The translations under genes and the position numbers were made by a program. DNA of 64,000 nucleotides from RUG11462 sp045539315 (GTDB lineage: Bacteria > Bacillota > Clostridia > Oscillospirales > Acutalibacteraceae): NCBI GenBank assembly GCA_045539315.1, contig JAZQFC010000024.1, positions 4,961 to 68,960 on the forward strand, written 5' to 3'. Below the pieces are notes generated by a model. The model had not been told where the DNA came from. It worked only from the letters and a program-made list of their open reading frames with translations, and made no database searches. Positions 1 through 7,343 of this stretch are shown piece by piece (position 1 is the stretch's first letter; each line of letters opens with the position of its first letter).

Positions 1-111
1 ATTCTTGTTATCGGCGCAGGTAGAGTTACAGGTGTTGTTGATGCTCGAACTGCTACAAAAGAAGAAATCGGTCTTTTAATGATTAAGACTGATGTAGAGA
101 AAGGGGAATGA
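1..111 (+). CDS. Nucleoside ABC transporter ATP-binding protein, C-terminal end (partial)
   Basis: Only the last 36 codons and the stop are in the window, and no ATPase motif is included. The assignment rests on context. The next gene starts 4 bases after this stop, and the following two genes are the paired permeases of a BmpA/NupOPQ-type nucleoside importer, whose usual order is binding protein, ATPase, permease, permease. The visible tail (a Val/Gly-rich stretch, then a charged end) is compatible with the end of such an ATPase but is not diagnostic. Purine nucleoside uptake is inferred from the family. Confidence 0.6.
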   Translation: MLVIGAGRVTGVVDARTATKEEIGLLMIKTDVEKGE

Positions 112-115
112 AACA

Positions 116-1207
116 ATGGCAAATAAAAATAAAACTCACACTCCGCTTTTTCATATTGTAAAACGCGACCAGACAACTTGGTATTATAACTTGGCTGTTC
201 GTGTAATTGCAGTAATTTTAGCGCTTTTGGTTTCTGCGGTAATTATTGCTTTGATTACCAAGAAAAATCCGCTTGATGTTTACTCTTCAATGATTAGCGG
301 CGCTTTTGGCAACTCGCTTCGAATTTGGAGTTTGCTTCAAGAAATCGCGATTTTGCTTTGCGTTTCTTTGGCTGTTACCCCTGCTTTTAAAATGCGATTT
401 TGGAATATCGGCGCAGAAGGTCAAGTATTAGTTGGCGGACTTGCTACTATCTCTGTTATGATGTTTTTAGGTGGCACAATTCCAACTCCGCTTCTTATTG
501 TTGTTATGATAATCGCTTCTGTTTTGGCGGGTATTATCTGGGCTTTGATTCCTGCAATTGCAAAGGCATTGTGGAATACAAATGAAACACTTTTTACTCT
601 TATGATGAACTATGTTGCTATTCAATTGGTTGCATTTTTCTTAAAAACTTTTGTAAAAAGTGGTTCGGGCGTTCTTTCTCCTATGCCTGAATTTGGTTTG
701 CCGGTTATTTTAGACGAGCCTTATTTATTAAACATTATCGTTGTTGCTGTTCTTACCATTCTTGTTTTCATCTATTTAAAATACACAAAACAAGGCTATG
801 AAATTTCAGTAGTTGGTGAGAGCGAGAACACCGCTAAATACATTGGTATCAATGTTAAAAAAGTTATTATCAGAACTTTGATGGTTTCAGGTGCTTTGTG
901 TGGTATTGCAGGTTTGTTGCTTGCAGGTGGTACAAACCACACTATTAGTACAACTTCTGCAGGTGGTAGAGGTTTTACCGCAATTATGGTATCTTGGCTT
1001 GCTAAATTTAACCCTGTTGTTATGATATTTACTTCGTTCTTAATAGTATTTTTGGACAAAGGCGCAGGTCAGGTTTCTACTGACTTTAGAATTCCTGAAG
1101 CAATTTCAGATATTGTTACCGGTATTATTCTTTTCTTTATTATCGGTTGCGAATTTTTCTTACAATATAAACTTTTGTTTACTAAAAGCAGAAAGGAGAA
1201 TGCATAA
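116..1207 (+). CDS. Nucleoside ABC transporter permease (NupP/YufP-like)
   Basis: A 363-residue polytopic membrane protein of the BPD_transp_2 family (branched-chain amino acid / nucleoside permeases). The first membrane segment spans about residues 29-48 and several more follow. The family-typical cytoplasmic signature NIGAEGQ lies near residue 97, followed by VLVGG. It would form half of the membrane channel of a nucleoside importer driven by the ATPase encoded just upstream. The start ATG follows an AAAGGGG ribosome binding site inside the end of the preceding gene. It overlaps the second permease gene by one base, so translation is likely coupled. The substrate is inferred from the family only. 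Confidence 0.85.
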   Translation: MANKNKTHTPLFHIVKRDQTTWYYNLAVRVIAVILALLVSAVIIALITKKNPLDVYSSMISGAFGNSLRIWSLLQEIAILLCVSLAVTPAFKMRFWNIGAEGQVLVGGLATISVMMFLGGTIPTPLLIVVMIIASVLAGIIWALIPAIAKALWNTNETLFTLMMNYVAIQLVAFFLKTFVKSGSGVLSPMPEFGLPVILDEPYLLNIIVVAVLTILVFIYLKYTKQGYEISVVGESENTAKYIGINVKKVIIRTLMVSGALCGIAGLLLAGGTNHTISTTSAGGRGFTAIMVSWLAKFNPVVMIFTSFLIVFLDKGAGQVSTDFRIPEAISDIVTGIILFFIIGCEFFLQYKLLFTKSRKENA

Positions 1208-2154
1208 TGTTAGCCTTTCTTGTTAGTGCTATTAGACTTGGTATGGTTTTTCTTTTCGGCTCAACCGGTGAGATTATTACCGAAAAATCAGGTCACTTAA
1301 ACCTTGGTATCCCTGGTGTTATGTGCGTTGGCGCATCTTGTGGTTGTTTTGCAGAATATTTGTATCTTAACTATGCTAAACTTCACGCAATTCCTATTTT
1401 AGCAGTAATTATTCCAATTGTTGCAACTGTTGTTGGTAGCGCTTTAATGGGTATTATTTATTCATTTTTAACAGTAACACTTCGCGCTAATCAAAACGTT
1501 ACAGGTCTTACTTTAACTACTTTTGGTGTTGGTCTTTCTGAATATATGATTTCTGAAACAGGCCCTATTTACACAAAAGGTACAAAGTATTTTACTGCTT
1601 CACTTCCTTTTGCAGACGACCTTGGTTGGTTTGGCGAAATCTTTTTATCACATGGTATTTTAATTTATCTTGCTATAATAATTTCATTAGCATCTTCGTT
1701 TATTTTAAATAAAACTCGTGTTGGTCTTAACCTTCGTGCAGTTGGCGAAAACCCTGCAACTGCTGACGCGGCAGGTATCAACGTTTCTCGTTACAGATAT
1801 GTTGCTACTTGTGTAGGTTGCTCTATTGCGGGTCTTGGTGGTCTTTCATTTATTATGGACTATCTCCACGGCAACTGGGAGTACTGTATTGATGCTATTG
1901 GCTGGTTGGCAATTGCGCTTGTAATTTTTGCAGTTTGGAAACCAAACCTCGCTATTTTAGGCTCAATTGTTTTCGGCGCTTTGTATATTGCAAGTAGTTT
2001 TATTACAGGTACAAGTTTTGCAGGCAAAGAACTTTTGAAAATGTTGCCTTATGTTGTAACCATTATCGTTCTTGTGTTTACAAGTATGCGTAAGAAAAGA
2101 GAAACCCAACCCCCACAATCATTGGGACTTTCATATTTTAGAGAAGAAAGATAA
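1207..2154 (+). CDS. Nucleoside ABC transporter permease (NupQ/YufQ-like)
   Basis: A 315-residue membrane protein and the second BPD_transp_2 permease of the operon. It carries the SGHLNLGIPGVM variant of the NxGxEG-type signature near residues 29-40, as in YufQ-like subunits that pair with a longer YufP-like partner. Multiple hydrophobic segments cover the length, and the C-terminus is basic (RKKRE), fitting the inside-positive rule. The ATG overlaps the upstream stop (TAATG), indicating translational coupling. A strong hairpin terminator follows directly, so this is the last gene of the importer operon. Confidence 0.85.
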   Translation: MLAFLVSAIRLGMVFLFGSTGEIITEKSGHLNLGIPGVMCVGASCGCFAEYLYLNYAKLHAIPILAVIIPIVATVVGSALMGIIYSFLTVTLRANQNVTGLTLTTFGVGLSEYMISETGPIYTKGTKYFTASLPFADDLGWFGEIFLSHGILIYLAIIISLASSFILNKTRVGLNLRAVGENPATADAAGINVSRYRYVATCVGCSIAGLGGLSFIMDYLHGNWEYCIDAIGWLAIALVIFAVWKPNLAILGSIVFGALYIASSFITGTSFAGKELLKMLPYVVTIIVLVFTSMRKKRETQPPQSLGLSYFREER

Positions 2155-2156
2155 AA

Positions 2157-2182
2157 AGAAGGGGGATTCCCCTTCTTTTTTT
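2157..2182 (+). terminator. Rho-independent terminator of the nucleoside ABC operon
   Basis: Arms AGAAGGGG and CCCCTTCT form an 8-bp stem with a 4-base loop, followed by a T run. It sits immediately after the second permease stop. Confidence 0.9.
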
Positions 2183-2198
2183 GTTTTAAGGTGAGTTT

Positions 2199-3548
2199 AT
2201 GATTATTAAAGGCTTAATTAATGGAATGGTTATGCAAAGGGATGAAAATAACCTTTGCGAAGTTTATTTTGAAAGTGATAGCGATATAAAATCGGTTTGC
2301 GTTAGTGACAAGTTTTCAACACCAACTGTTGAAAAAGTCGGCGATAAATACTGCTTGAAGGGTATTCGCGTTGGCGGTCCTTATACGCTTACTATTGATG
2401 ATGAAACTTTCTGTGATATGTATGTTGGCGATGTATGGCTTCTTACAGGTCAGTCTAATATGCAAGGCGTTGGCAGAAAGGTAAATATCCCTCATAATGA
2501 TAACGATAAAATTCGCGCTTTTTATATGCAAGGCAATTGGGATAAGGCTAATCACCCATTGCATATTATGGGCGAGGCTATTCACAAAGTGCATCAAGAA
2601 TTAGGCTCTGCTCCTTGCAATTTCAATATCAAAGGCGTAGGTCCCGGCGTTTCTTTTGCGCAAAAAATGTATGACTTAACAGGGGTGCCTCAAGGCGTTA
2701 TTCCTTGCGCTCACGGTGGCACAAACCTTTATGACCAATGGAGCCCTGAAAAGTTAAAAGACGGTCCTGACCACTCGCTTTATGCCGCTACTTATGACAG
2801 ATTTTTGATGAATGGCGCTAATTGTAGGGGTATTTTCTGGTATCAAGGTTGCTCTGATACTCACGAAGGCAAAGATGTGCTTTATGAAGAAAATATGATT
2901 AATCTTGTTAAGAGTTTCAGACGCGATTTTAAAGAGAATTTGCCTTTTGTTCAGGTGCAGATTTCAAGAACAACTTGGGCTAACCCAAGCGATGTTGATG
3001 GCCATAAAAGATGGACTAAAATTCGTGAAGTACAAAGAACTTTGCACACAAAAATTGATAATTTTGATACTGTTCACGCAATTGGTTATCGTTTGGCAGA
3101 CTGCATTCACCTTTGTTCAGACGCGCAAGAAGTTGTTGGCAAAGACGCGGCAGAGGCTATGTATTGTCTTATTTGGGGCAAACTTTATGGTTGTTTGCCT
3201 GGTATCAAACTCAAAAGTATGGAAATTTTGCCTGATGAGTTTGACGAGAATATGTGCTATGCGATACTCGAGTATGACAATGTTCACGGAAAATTGAATG
3301 ATAATGGCAGAGCGCTCGGTTTTGACCGTGCTCATAGCGATGATTATCCTGAATTTTGCGGAATTTCTGATGTTTATTGCGATGGTAACCGAGTTACTAT
3401 TCGATTTGATTATAAAATGGAGCATATTTTAGAGCAGCATCTTTGGTATGGTTTCGGCAAAAACCCACCTTGTAACATTGTTGATGATGCTGGTCGTTCA
3501 ATTCCTGCTTTCGGACCTATCAAAATAAAACCAGGTAAAGTTGATTAA
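2199..3548 (+). CDS. Sialate O-acetylesterase-like SGNH hydrolase (SASA/DUF303 family)
   Basis: 449 residues. The block-I motif GQSNMQG has its predicted nucleophile at Ser86, the hallmark of the SASA (DUF303) carbohydrate esterases that remove acetyl groups from sugars. A DCIH motif near residues 300-303 is a candidate for the Asp/His part of the triad. There is no signal peptide, so the enzyme is predicted to be cytoplasmic, acting on imported acetylated sugars or oligosaccharides; this is inferred. A short N-terminal beta-rich region precedes the hydrolase domain, as in family members. It is a single gene between two terminators. The start is supported by AAGGTG nine bases upstream. The precise substrate cannot be told from sequence. 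Confidence 0.8.
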   Translation: MIIKGLINGMVMQRDENNLCEVYFESDSDIKSVCVSDKFSTPTVEKVGDKYCLKGIRVGGPYTLTIDDETFCDMYVGDVWLLTGQSNMQGVGRKVNIPHNDNDKIRAFYMQGNWDKANHPLHIMGEAIHKVHQELGSAPCNFNIKGVGPGVSFAQKMYDLTGVPQGVIPCAHGGTNLYDQWSPEKLKDGPDHSLYAATYDRFLMNGANCRGIFWYQGCSDTHEGKDVLYEENMINLVKSFRRDFKENLPFVQVQISRTTWANPSDVDGHKRWTKIREVQRTLHTKIDNFDTVHAIGYRLADCIHLCSDAQEVVGKDAAEAMYCLIWGKLYGCLPGIKLKSMEILPDEFDENMCYAILEYDNVHGKLNDNGRALGFDRAHSDDYPEFCGISDVYCDGNRVTIRFDYKMEHILEQHLWYGFGKNPPCNIVDDAGRSIPAFGPIKIKPGKVD

Positions 3549-3554
3549 TTTAAA

Positions 3555-3588
3555 AAGCGATGTGTAAAAACACATCGCTTCTATTTTA
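3555..3588. terminator. Bidirectional terminator between converging genes
   Basis: Arms AAGCGATGTG and CACATCGCTT form a 10-bp perfect stem. T-rich sequence follows on the plus strand and A-rich sequence precedes it, so it can serve the esterase gene (+) and the M23 peptidase gene (-). Confidence 0.85.
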
Positions 3589-4671
3589 TCTTACTGTTTG
3601 CCAACCTTTTTCATTCTTAATACCAAGATATGGGGTTGGGTTTACTCTATGCTCGCTTGGGTTTGTGCCACCTTTGTAAATTTCAAAGTGCAAATGCGAA
3701 CCATATGAACGACCGGTATTGCCAAGTTCACCGATTTTTTGACCTTGAACAACCTCATCGCCTTTTTTAACGCTAATGCTATCTAAATGAGCATAGCCAG
3801 AATAAATCTTTTTGCCATTAACTTTACCATGATAAATTAAAACATAGTTTCCCCAGCCATACGCATCATACGATGTTTTATAAACAACACCGCTTTTATA
3901 TGCCATTACTTTATCGCCGGTTTCACCATCTATATCAATTCCGCTATGCCAACCTAAATCACGCCAGCCATAAGCCGATGTTATACTTGCTTTTTTGCCT
4001 TCTGTTGGGAAACAAAATTGCTTTGTATCAATTTCAAATTTATTAATCGAATCAAAATCAATTTTAACGTCCTTTTTACAAACGGCGCTTGATAAAACTT
4101 TTTTACCGCCTTTTGAAACATATGCTTTTACGCCAAAAACATAATTTTTTCCACAAACAAGACCTGAAACGGTTGAAGAATTTTCGCCTTTAACCTGTTT
4201 TACCTTTTTAAAAGATTTTGCGCCTTTTTGCTTTTTGTAAATAATATAACCACTTGCGTCTTCATTTTTATCCCAAGTGAGTTTTACACTATCTGCGCCT
4301 ACTGTTTTAACTCCAGTAATTTTAATTTTTGGTAATTTTAATTTTTTAACAACAGTACCATCTTCTAAAATCTCGCCACAGTCAGAGCAAACAACTCTGT
4401 CTTTATAGCCTTTTTTAAAAAATGTACTTTCAGAACTTGTTACAACTTCACTGTGGTCTGCCTTTGGAGTAACCTCCTCAATTTGCTCACCACAATTTAT
4501 ACAATTATAAACGGCTTTGCCCTCGTGCTCACAAGTGGCCTCTATTACCATTGCTGTGCAATAATGCTTGCCGATGCTAACAAATTCTTCGCTCTCACTC
4601 GCAAAAACAGGAGTGGTGTTTGCCGCTGAAACTGCAATCAACACAGCAAGCAAAACGCAAAGTTTTTTCAT
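3586..4671 (-). CDS. Secreted M23 (LytM-type) peptidase with Cys-pair and fibronectin III modules
   Basis: 361 residues. A signal peptide covers about residues 1-25 (KK, hydrophobic core, then AxA-like site near VFA). Next comes a stretch with CxxC pairs (NCINC near 56-60 and CSDC near 94-97), a fibronectin type III-like domain at about 110-205, and a C-terminal LytM domain. Metal ligands are visible as HSGID near residue 243 and HLH near residues 326-328. It is predicted to be an extracellular zinc endopeptidase cutting peptidoglycan cross-links. All M23 core motifs are present, so it may be catalytically active. The Cys-pair module resembles one in the LRR exoprotein at 49.9 kb. A GAGG site lies upstream of the ATG. 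Confidence 0.88.
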   Translation of the reverse strand: MKKLCVLLAVLIAVSAANTTPVFASESEEFVSIGKHYCTAMVIEATCEHEGKAVYNCINCGEQIEEVTPKADHSEVVTSSESTFFKKGYKDRVVCSDCGEILEDGTVVKKLKLPKIKITGVKTVGADSVKLTWDKNEDASGYIIYKKQKGAKSFKKVKQVKGENSSTVSGLVCGKNYVFGVKAYVSKGGKKVLSSAVCKKDVKIDFDSINKFEIDTKQFCFPTEGKKASITSAYGWRDLGWHSGIDIDGETGDKVMAYKSGVVYKTSYDAYGWGNYVLIYHGKVNGKKIYSGYAHLDSISVKKGDEVVQGQKIGELGNTGRSYGSHLHFEIYKGGTNPSEHRVNPTPYLGIKNEKGWQTVR

Positions 4672-4822
4672 AAAGAATTTTGCCTCTTTTCATTACAATT
4701 TTGTAAACATTATTGACATTCTACCACAATTTTCCGCAAATTGCAAGAGAAAAATTACAATTTTGTAATATTTATTAATTTTTAGGCAAAATTCTCGTTC
4801 TAAAATTAATGTTTAAAAACGG

Positions 4823-4851
4823 TTGAAAACAAATGTATTTTGTTGTATAAT
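4823..4851 (+). promoter_or_regulatory. SigA-type promoter for the cysteine desulfurase-thiI operon
   Basis: TTGAAA, a 17-base spacer and TATAAT. The predicted transcript begins near 4858, which rules out the most upstream in-frame GTG at 4857 as a start. Confidence 0.8.
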
Positions 4852-4886
4852 ATAGGGTGGAAATTAATGTGGGTAGGTGTTTGTGT

Positions 4887-6020
4887 TTGAACGAGGCATA
4901 TTTTGATAATTCGGCTACAACTGCGCTTTGCGAAGAGGCAAAAATTGCGATGAGCGAAATGTTTGAAAACTACGGTAATCCGTCATCGCTTCATAAAATG
5001 GGCATTCGTTCAAGCAAGGCGCTTGAAAAAGCCAGACTTGTTATTGCAAATGCAATTGGCGCTAGTGCAAACGAGATTTATTTTACTTCCGGTGGCACAG
5101 AGTCTAACAATATGGCGATTATCGGCACAGTAAAGGCGCTTCATCGCCGAGGCAAAAAAATTGTTACTACTGCTTTTGAGCATTCGAGCGTTGAGCATAC
5201 TATGAAACAACTTGAAAAAGACGGTTTTGAAGTGGTATATCTTTCGCCTGATGAAAGCGGCACAATTCCTATTCGCGCATTTTTAGACGCTATTGATGAG
5301 AATACTATTTTAGTAAGTTGTATGTCTATAAACAACGAAACAGGCGCGCGCTTACCTGTTGATATGATTAAAAAAGCGATTATTCGTAAAAATAGTCCTG
5401 CTTATTTTCATTGCGATTTAACGCAAAGTTTTCTAAAATACCCTGTTAATGTTAAAAAACTTGATGCCGATTTAATTAGTTTTTCGGCGCATAAAATTCA
5501 CGGACCAAAAGGTGTTGGCGCGCTTTACATTAAAAAAGGGACTAGAATTTTACCAAGAACTTTTGGTGGTGAGCAAGAAAATGCGCTTCGCCCTGGAACT
5601 GAACCTACTATATTAATAAGTGGTTTTGGCGCGGCAGTTGAAAGTTTTGGCTCTGTACAGGAAAACGCGCAAAAAGTAAAAGAAATCAAAAACTATATTA
5701 TAGAAAAACTGCAAGGGTTTGACGATATTATTATCAACTCGCCAGAAAATTCGAGTGATTATATTTTAAGCCTTTCGGTGCTTGGTATTCGAAGCGAAAC
5801 TATGCTTCATTTTCTTGAAGAAAAAGGCGTTTTTGTTTCATCCGGCTCTGCTTGCGCTAAAGGAAAACCTTCTCACGTGTTAACTGCGCTTGGGTTTAAT
5901 AAAAACAGGGCAGACTCAACTATTAGAATCAGTTTTTCAAAATTCAACACTATTTCTCAAGCAGATATGTTGATAAACGCAGTATTACAAGCGAGAGATT
6001 CGCTTATTAAATCAAAATAA
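4887..6020 (+). CDS. Cysteine desulfurase (NifS/IscS family, probable ThiI partner)
   Basis: About 377 residues from the chosen start. It is a PLP enzyme that takes sulfur from cysteine as a protein-bound persulfide. Visible motifs are FDNSATT near the N-terminus, the PLP lysine in SAHKIHGPKG, and the sulfur-carrying cysteine in SSGSACAKG. The gene lies 14 bases before thiI, as nifZ does before thiI in Bacillus subtilis, so sulfur delivery for tRNA 4-thiouridine is the likely role. Start choice: the promoter places the transcript start near 4858, and AGGTG at about 4875 precedes TTG 4887, giving the family-typical start just before YFDNSATT. GTG 4869 is an alternative. Confidence 0.9.
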   Translation: MNEAYFDNSATTALCEEAKIAMSEMFENYGNPSSLHKMGIRSSKALEKARLVIANAIGASANEIYFTSGGTESNNMAIIGTVKALHRRGKKIVTTAFEHSSVEHTMKQLEKDGFEVVYLSPDESGTIPIRAFLDAIDENTILVSCMSINNETGARLPVDMIKKAIIRKNSPAYFHCDLTQSFLKYPVNVKKLDADLISFSAHKIHGPKGVGALYIKKGTRILPRTFGGEQENALRPGTEPTILISGFGAAVESFGSVQENAQKVKEIKNYIIEKLQGFDDIIINSPENSSDYILSLSVLGIRSETMLHFLEEKGVFVSSGSACAKGKPSHVLTALGFNKNRADSTIRISFSKFNTISQADMLINAVLQARDSLIKSK

Positions 6021-6034
6021 AGGAAATTTTATTT

Positions 6035-7204
6035 ATGAAGGAAATTTTACTTATTAAAAACGGAGAAATTGCTTTAAAAGGGCTTAACCGTTCAACATTT
6101 GAAGATACACTTATTAAAAATATCAAATCTGCGCTTTCAGGGCTCGGCCTTATCAGAATTAAAAAAGCGCAATCTACTATTTATGTTTCGCCTGTTTATG
6201 AAGACTATGATATGGACGAGGCGGTAGAGAGAGTTAAAAAAGTATTTGGTATTGCGGCGTTTTCTCGCGCGGCAGTTTGCGAAAAAGATATGGATATAAT
6301 TTTAGAAACTGCGGTAGAATATTTGCGCGATACTATGGAATTTACCAAAACTTTTAAAGTTGAGGCAAAACGTGCCGATAAAAAATTCCCACTAAAAAGC
6401 CCTGAAATTTGCAGACTAACAGGCGCAAAACTTTTGAGCAACTTCCACCATTTAAAAGTTGATGTGCACAACCCGGAAGTTACTGTTACTGTTGAAATAA
6501 GAGATTTTGGCGCTTACATTCATATAGACCAAGTGCCAGGCGCAGGCGGTATGCCTGTTGGCACAGGTGGAAAAGCGGCGATTTTGATTTCAGGTGGTAT
6601 TGATTCGCCTGTTGCAGCCTATATGCTCGCAAAAAGAGGTGTGCGTCTTACTGCGATTCACTTTGCATCTCCTCCTTATACATCTGAACGAGCAGAGATG
6701 AAAGTTAAAGACCTTTTGGCTCAAGTGGCAAAATATTCAGGTGGCATTAATTTTTGCTATGTTCCTTTTACAAAAATTCAAGAAAACATTGCAAAGCACT
6801 GCCCTGAAGACTTGACCACACTTATAATACGTAGATATATGATGAAAATTGCAGAGCGCATTGCGAGAAACAAAGACTGTGACGCGCTTATCACAGGAGA
6901 AAGCATTGGACAAGTTGCTTCGCAGACTATGAAAGCGCTCGCAGTTACCGACTGCGCAGTAAATATGCCTGTTTTTAGACCGCTTATTGGTATGGACAAG
7001 GAAGAAATCGTTAAAATTTCTCGCGAAATAGGAACTTTTGAGATTTCAACGCTCCCTTATGAAGACTGTTGCACAGTGTTTACTCCAAAACACCCAAGAA
7101 CAAGACCAAATATTCCTGCAGTATTACGCGCAGAAGTATTCGATGGTTGTGACGAGATGGTTGAAGAAGCAATCACTAACGCAACATTTGAAATGATATA
7201 TTAA
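6035..7204 (+). CDS. thiI: tRNA 4-thiouridine sulfurtransferase ThiI
   Basis: 389 residues. An N-terminal ferredoxin-like/THUMP region (about 1-165) binds tRNA, and a PP-loop adenylation domain carries SGGIDS at residues 186-191. ThiI activates uridine 8 of tRNA with ATP and transfers sulfur from a desulfurase persulfide. The C-terminal rhodanese domain found in the enterobacterial protein is missing. This is the normal short form in Firmicutes, where a dedicated cysteine desulfurase, encoded here just upstream, supplies sulfur. AAGGA precedes the ATG. The downstream gap holds a palindromic repeat element. Confidence 0.93.
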   Translation: MKEILLIKNGEIALKGLNRSTFEDTLIKNIKSALSGLGLIRIKKAQSTIYVSPVYEDYDMDEAVERVKKVFGIAAFSRAAVCEKDMDIILETAVEYLRDTMEFTKTFKVEAKRADKKFPLKSPEICRLTGAKLLSNFHHLKVDVHNPEVTVTVEIRDFGAYIHIDQVPGAGGMPVGTGGKAAILISGGIDSPVAAYMLAKRGVRLTAIHFASPPYTSERAEMKVKDLLAQVAKYSGGINFCYVPFTKIQENIAKHCPEDLTTLIIRRYMMKIAERIARNKDCDALITGESIGQVASQTMKALAVTDCAVNMPVFRPLIGMDKEEIVKISREIGTFEISTLPYEDCCTVFTPKHPRTRPNIPAVLRAEVFDGCDEMVEEAITNATFEMIY

Positions 7205-7226
7205 ACAAACAATCCTATGTTGATTT

Positions 7227-7304
7227 TGTAGGGGTGGGGTTCTACTCCACCCGAAAACAATAGATTTTTTAAACGGGAGGAGCAAAGCCCCTCCCCTACG
7301 AATG
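7227..7304. repeat. Dispersed palindromic element, family C
   Basis: The ends are inverted copies: TGTAGGGG at the left and CCCCTACGA at the right. Inside lie two hairpins, GGGTGG...CCACCC and GGGAGG...CCTCCC. Related sequence occurs at about 43362-43490 and 29610-29640. It looks like a small non-coding mobile repeat (MITE-like). Confidence 0.65.
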
Positions 7305-7343
7305 TATATAAATTACAATTAAAACCTATAGGAGTGACTAAAA

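Noticed and set aside
4857..4886. GTG at 4857 as the start of the cysteine desulfurase
   Set aside because: It lies at or before the predicted transcript start from the TTGAAA-17-TATAAT promoter and has no room for a ribosome site.
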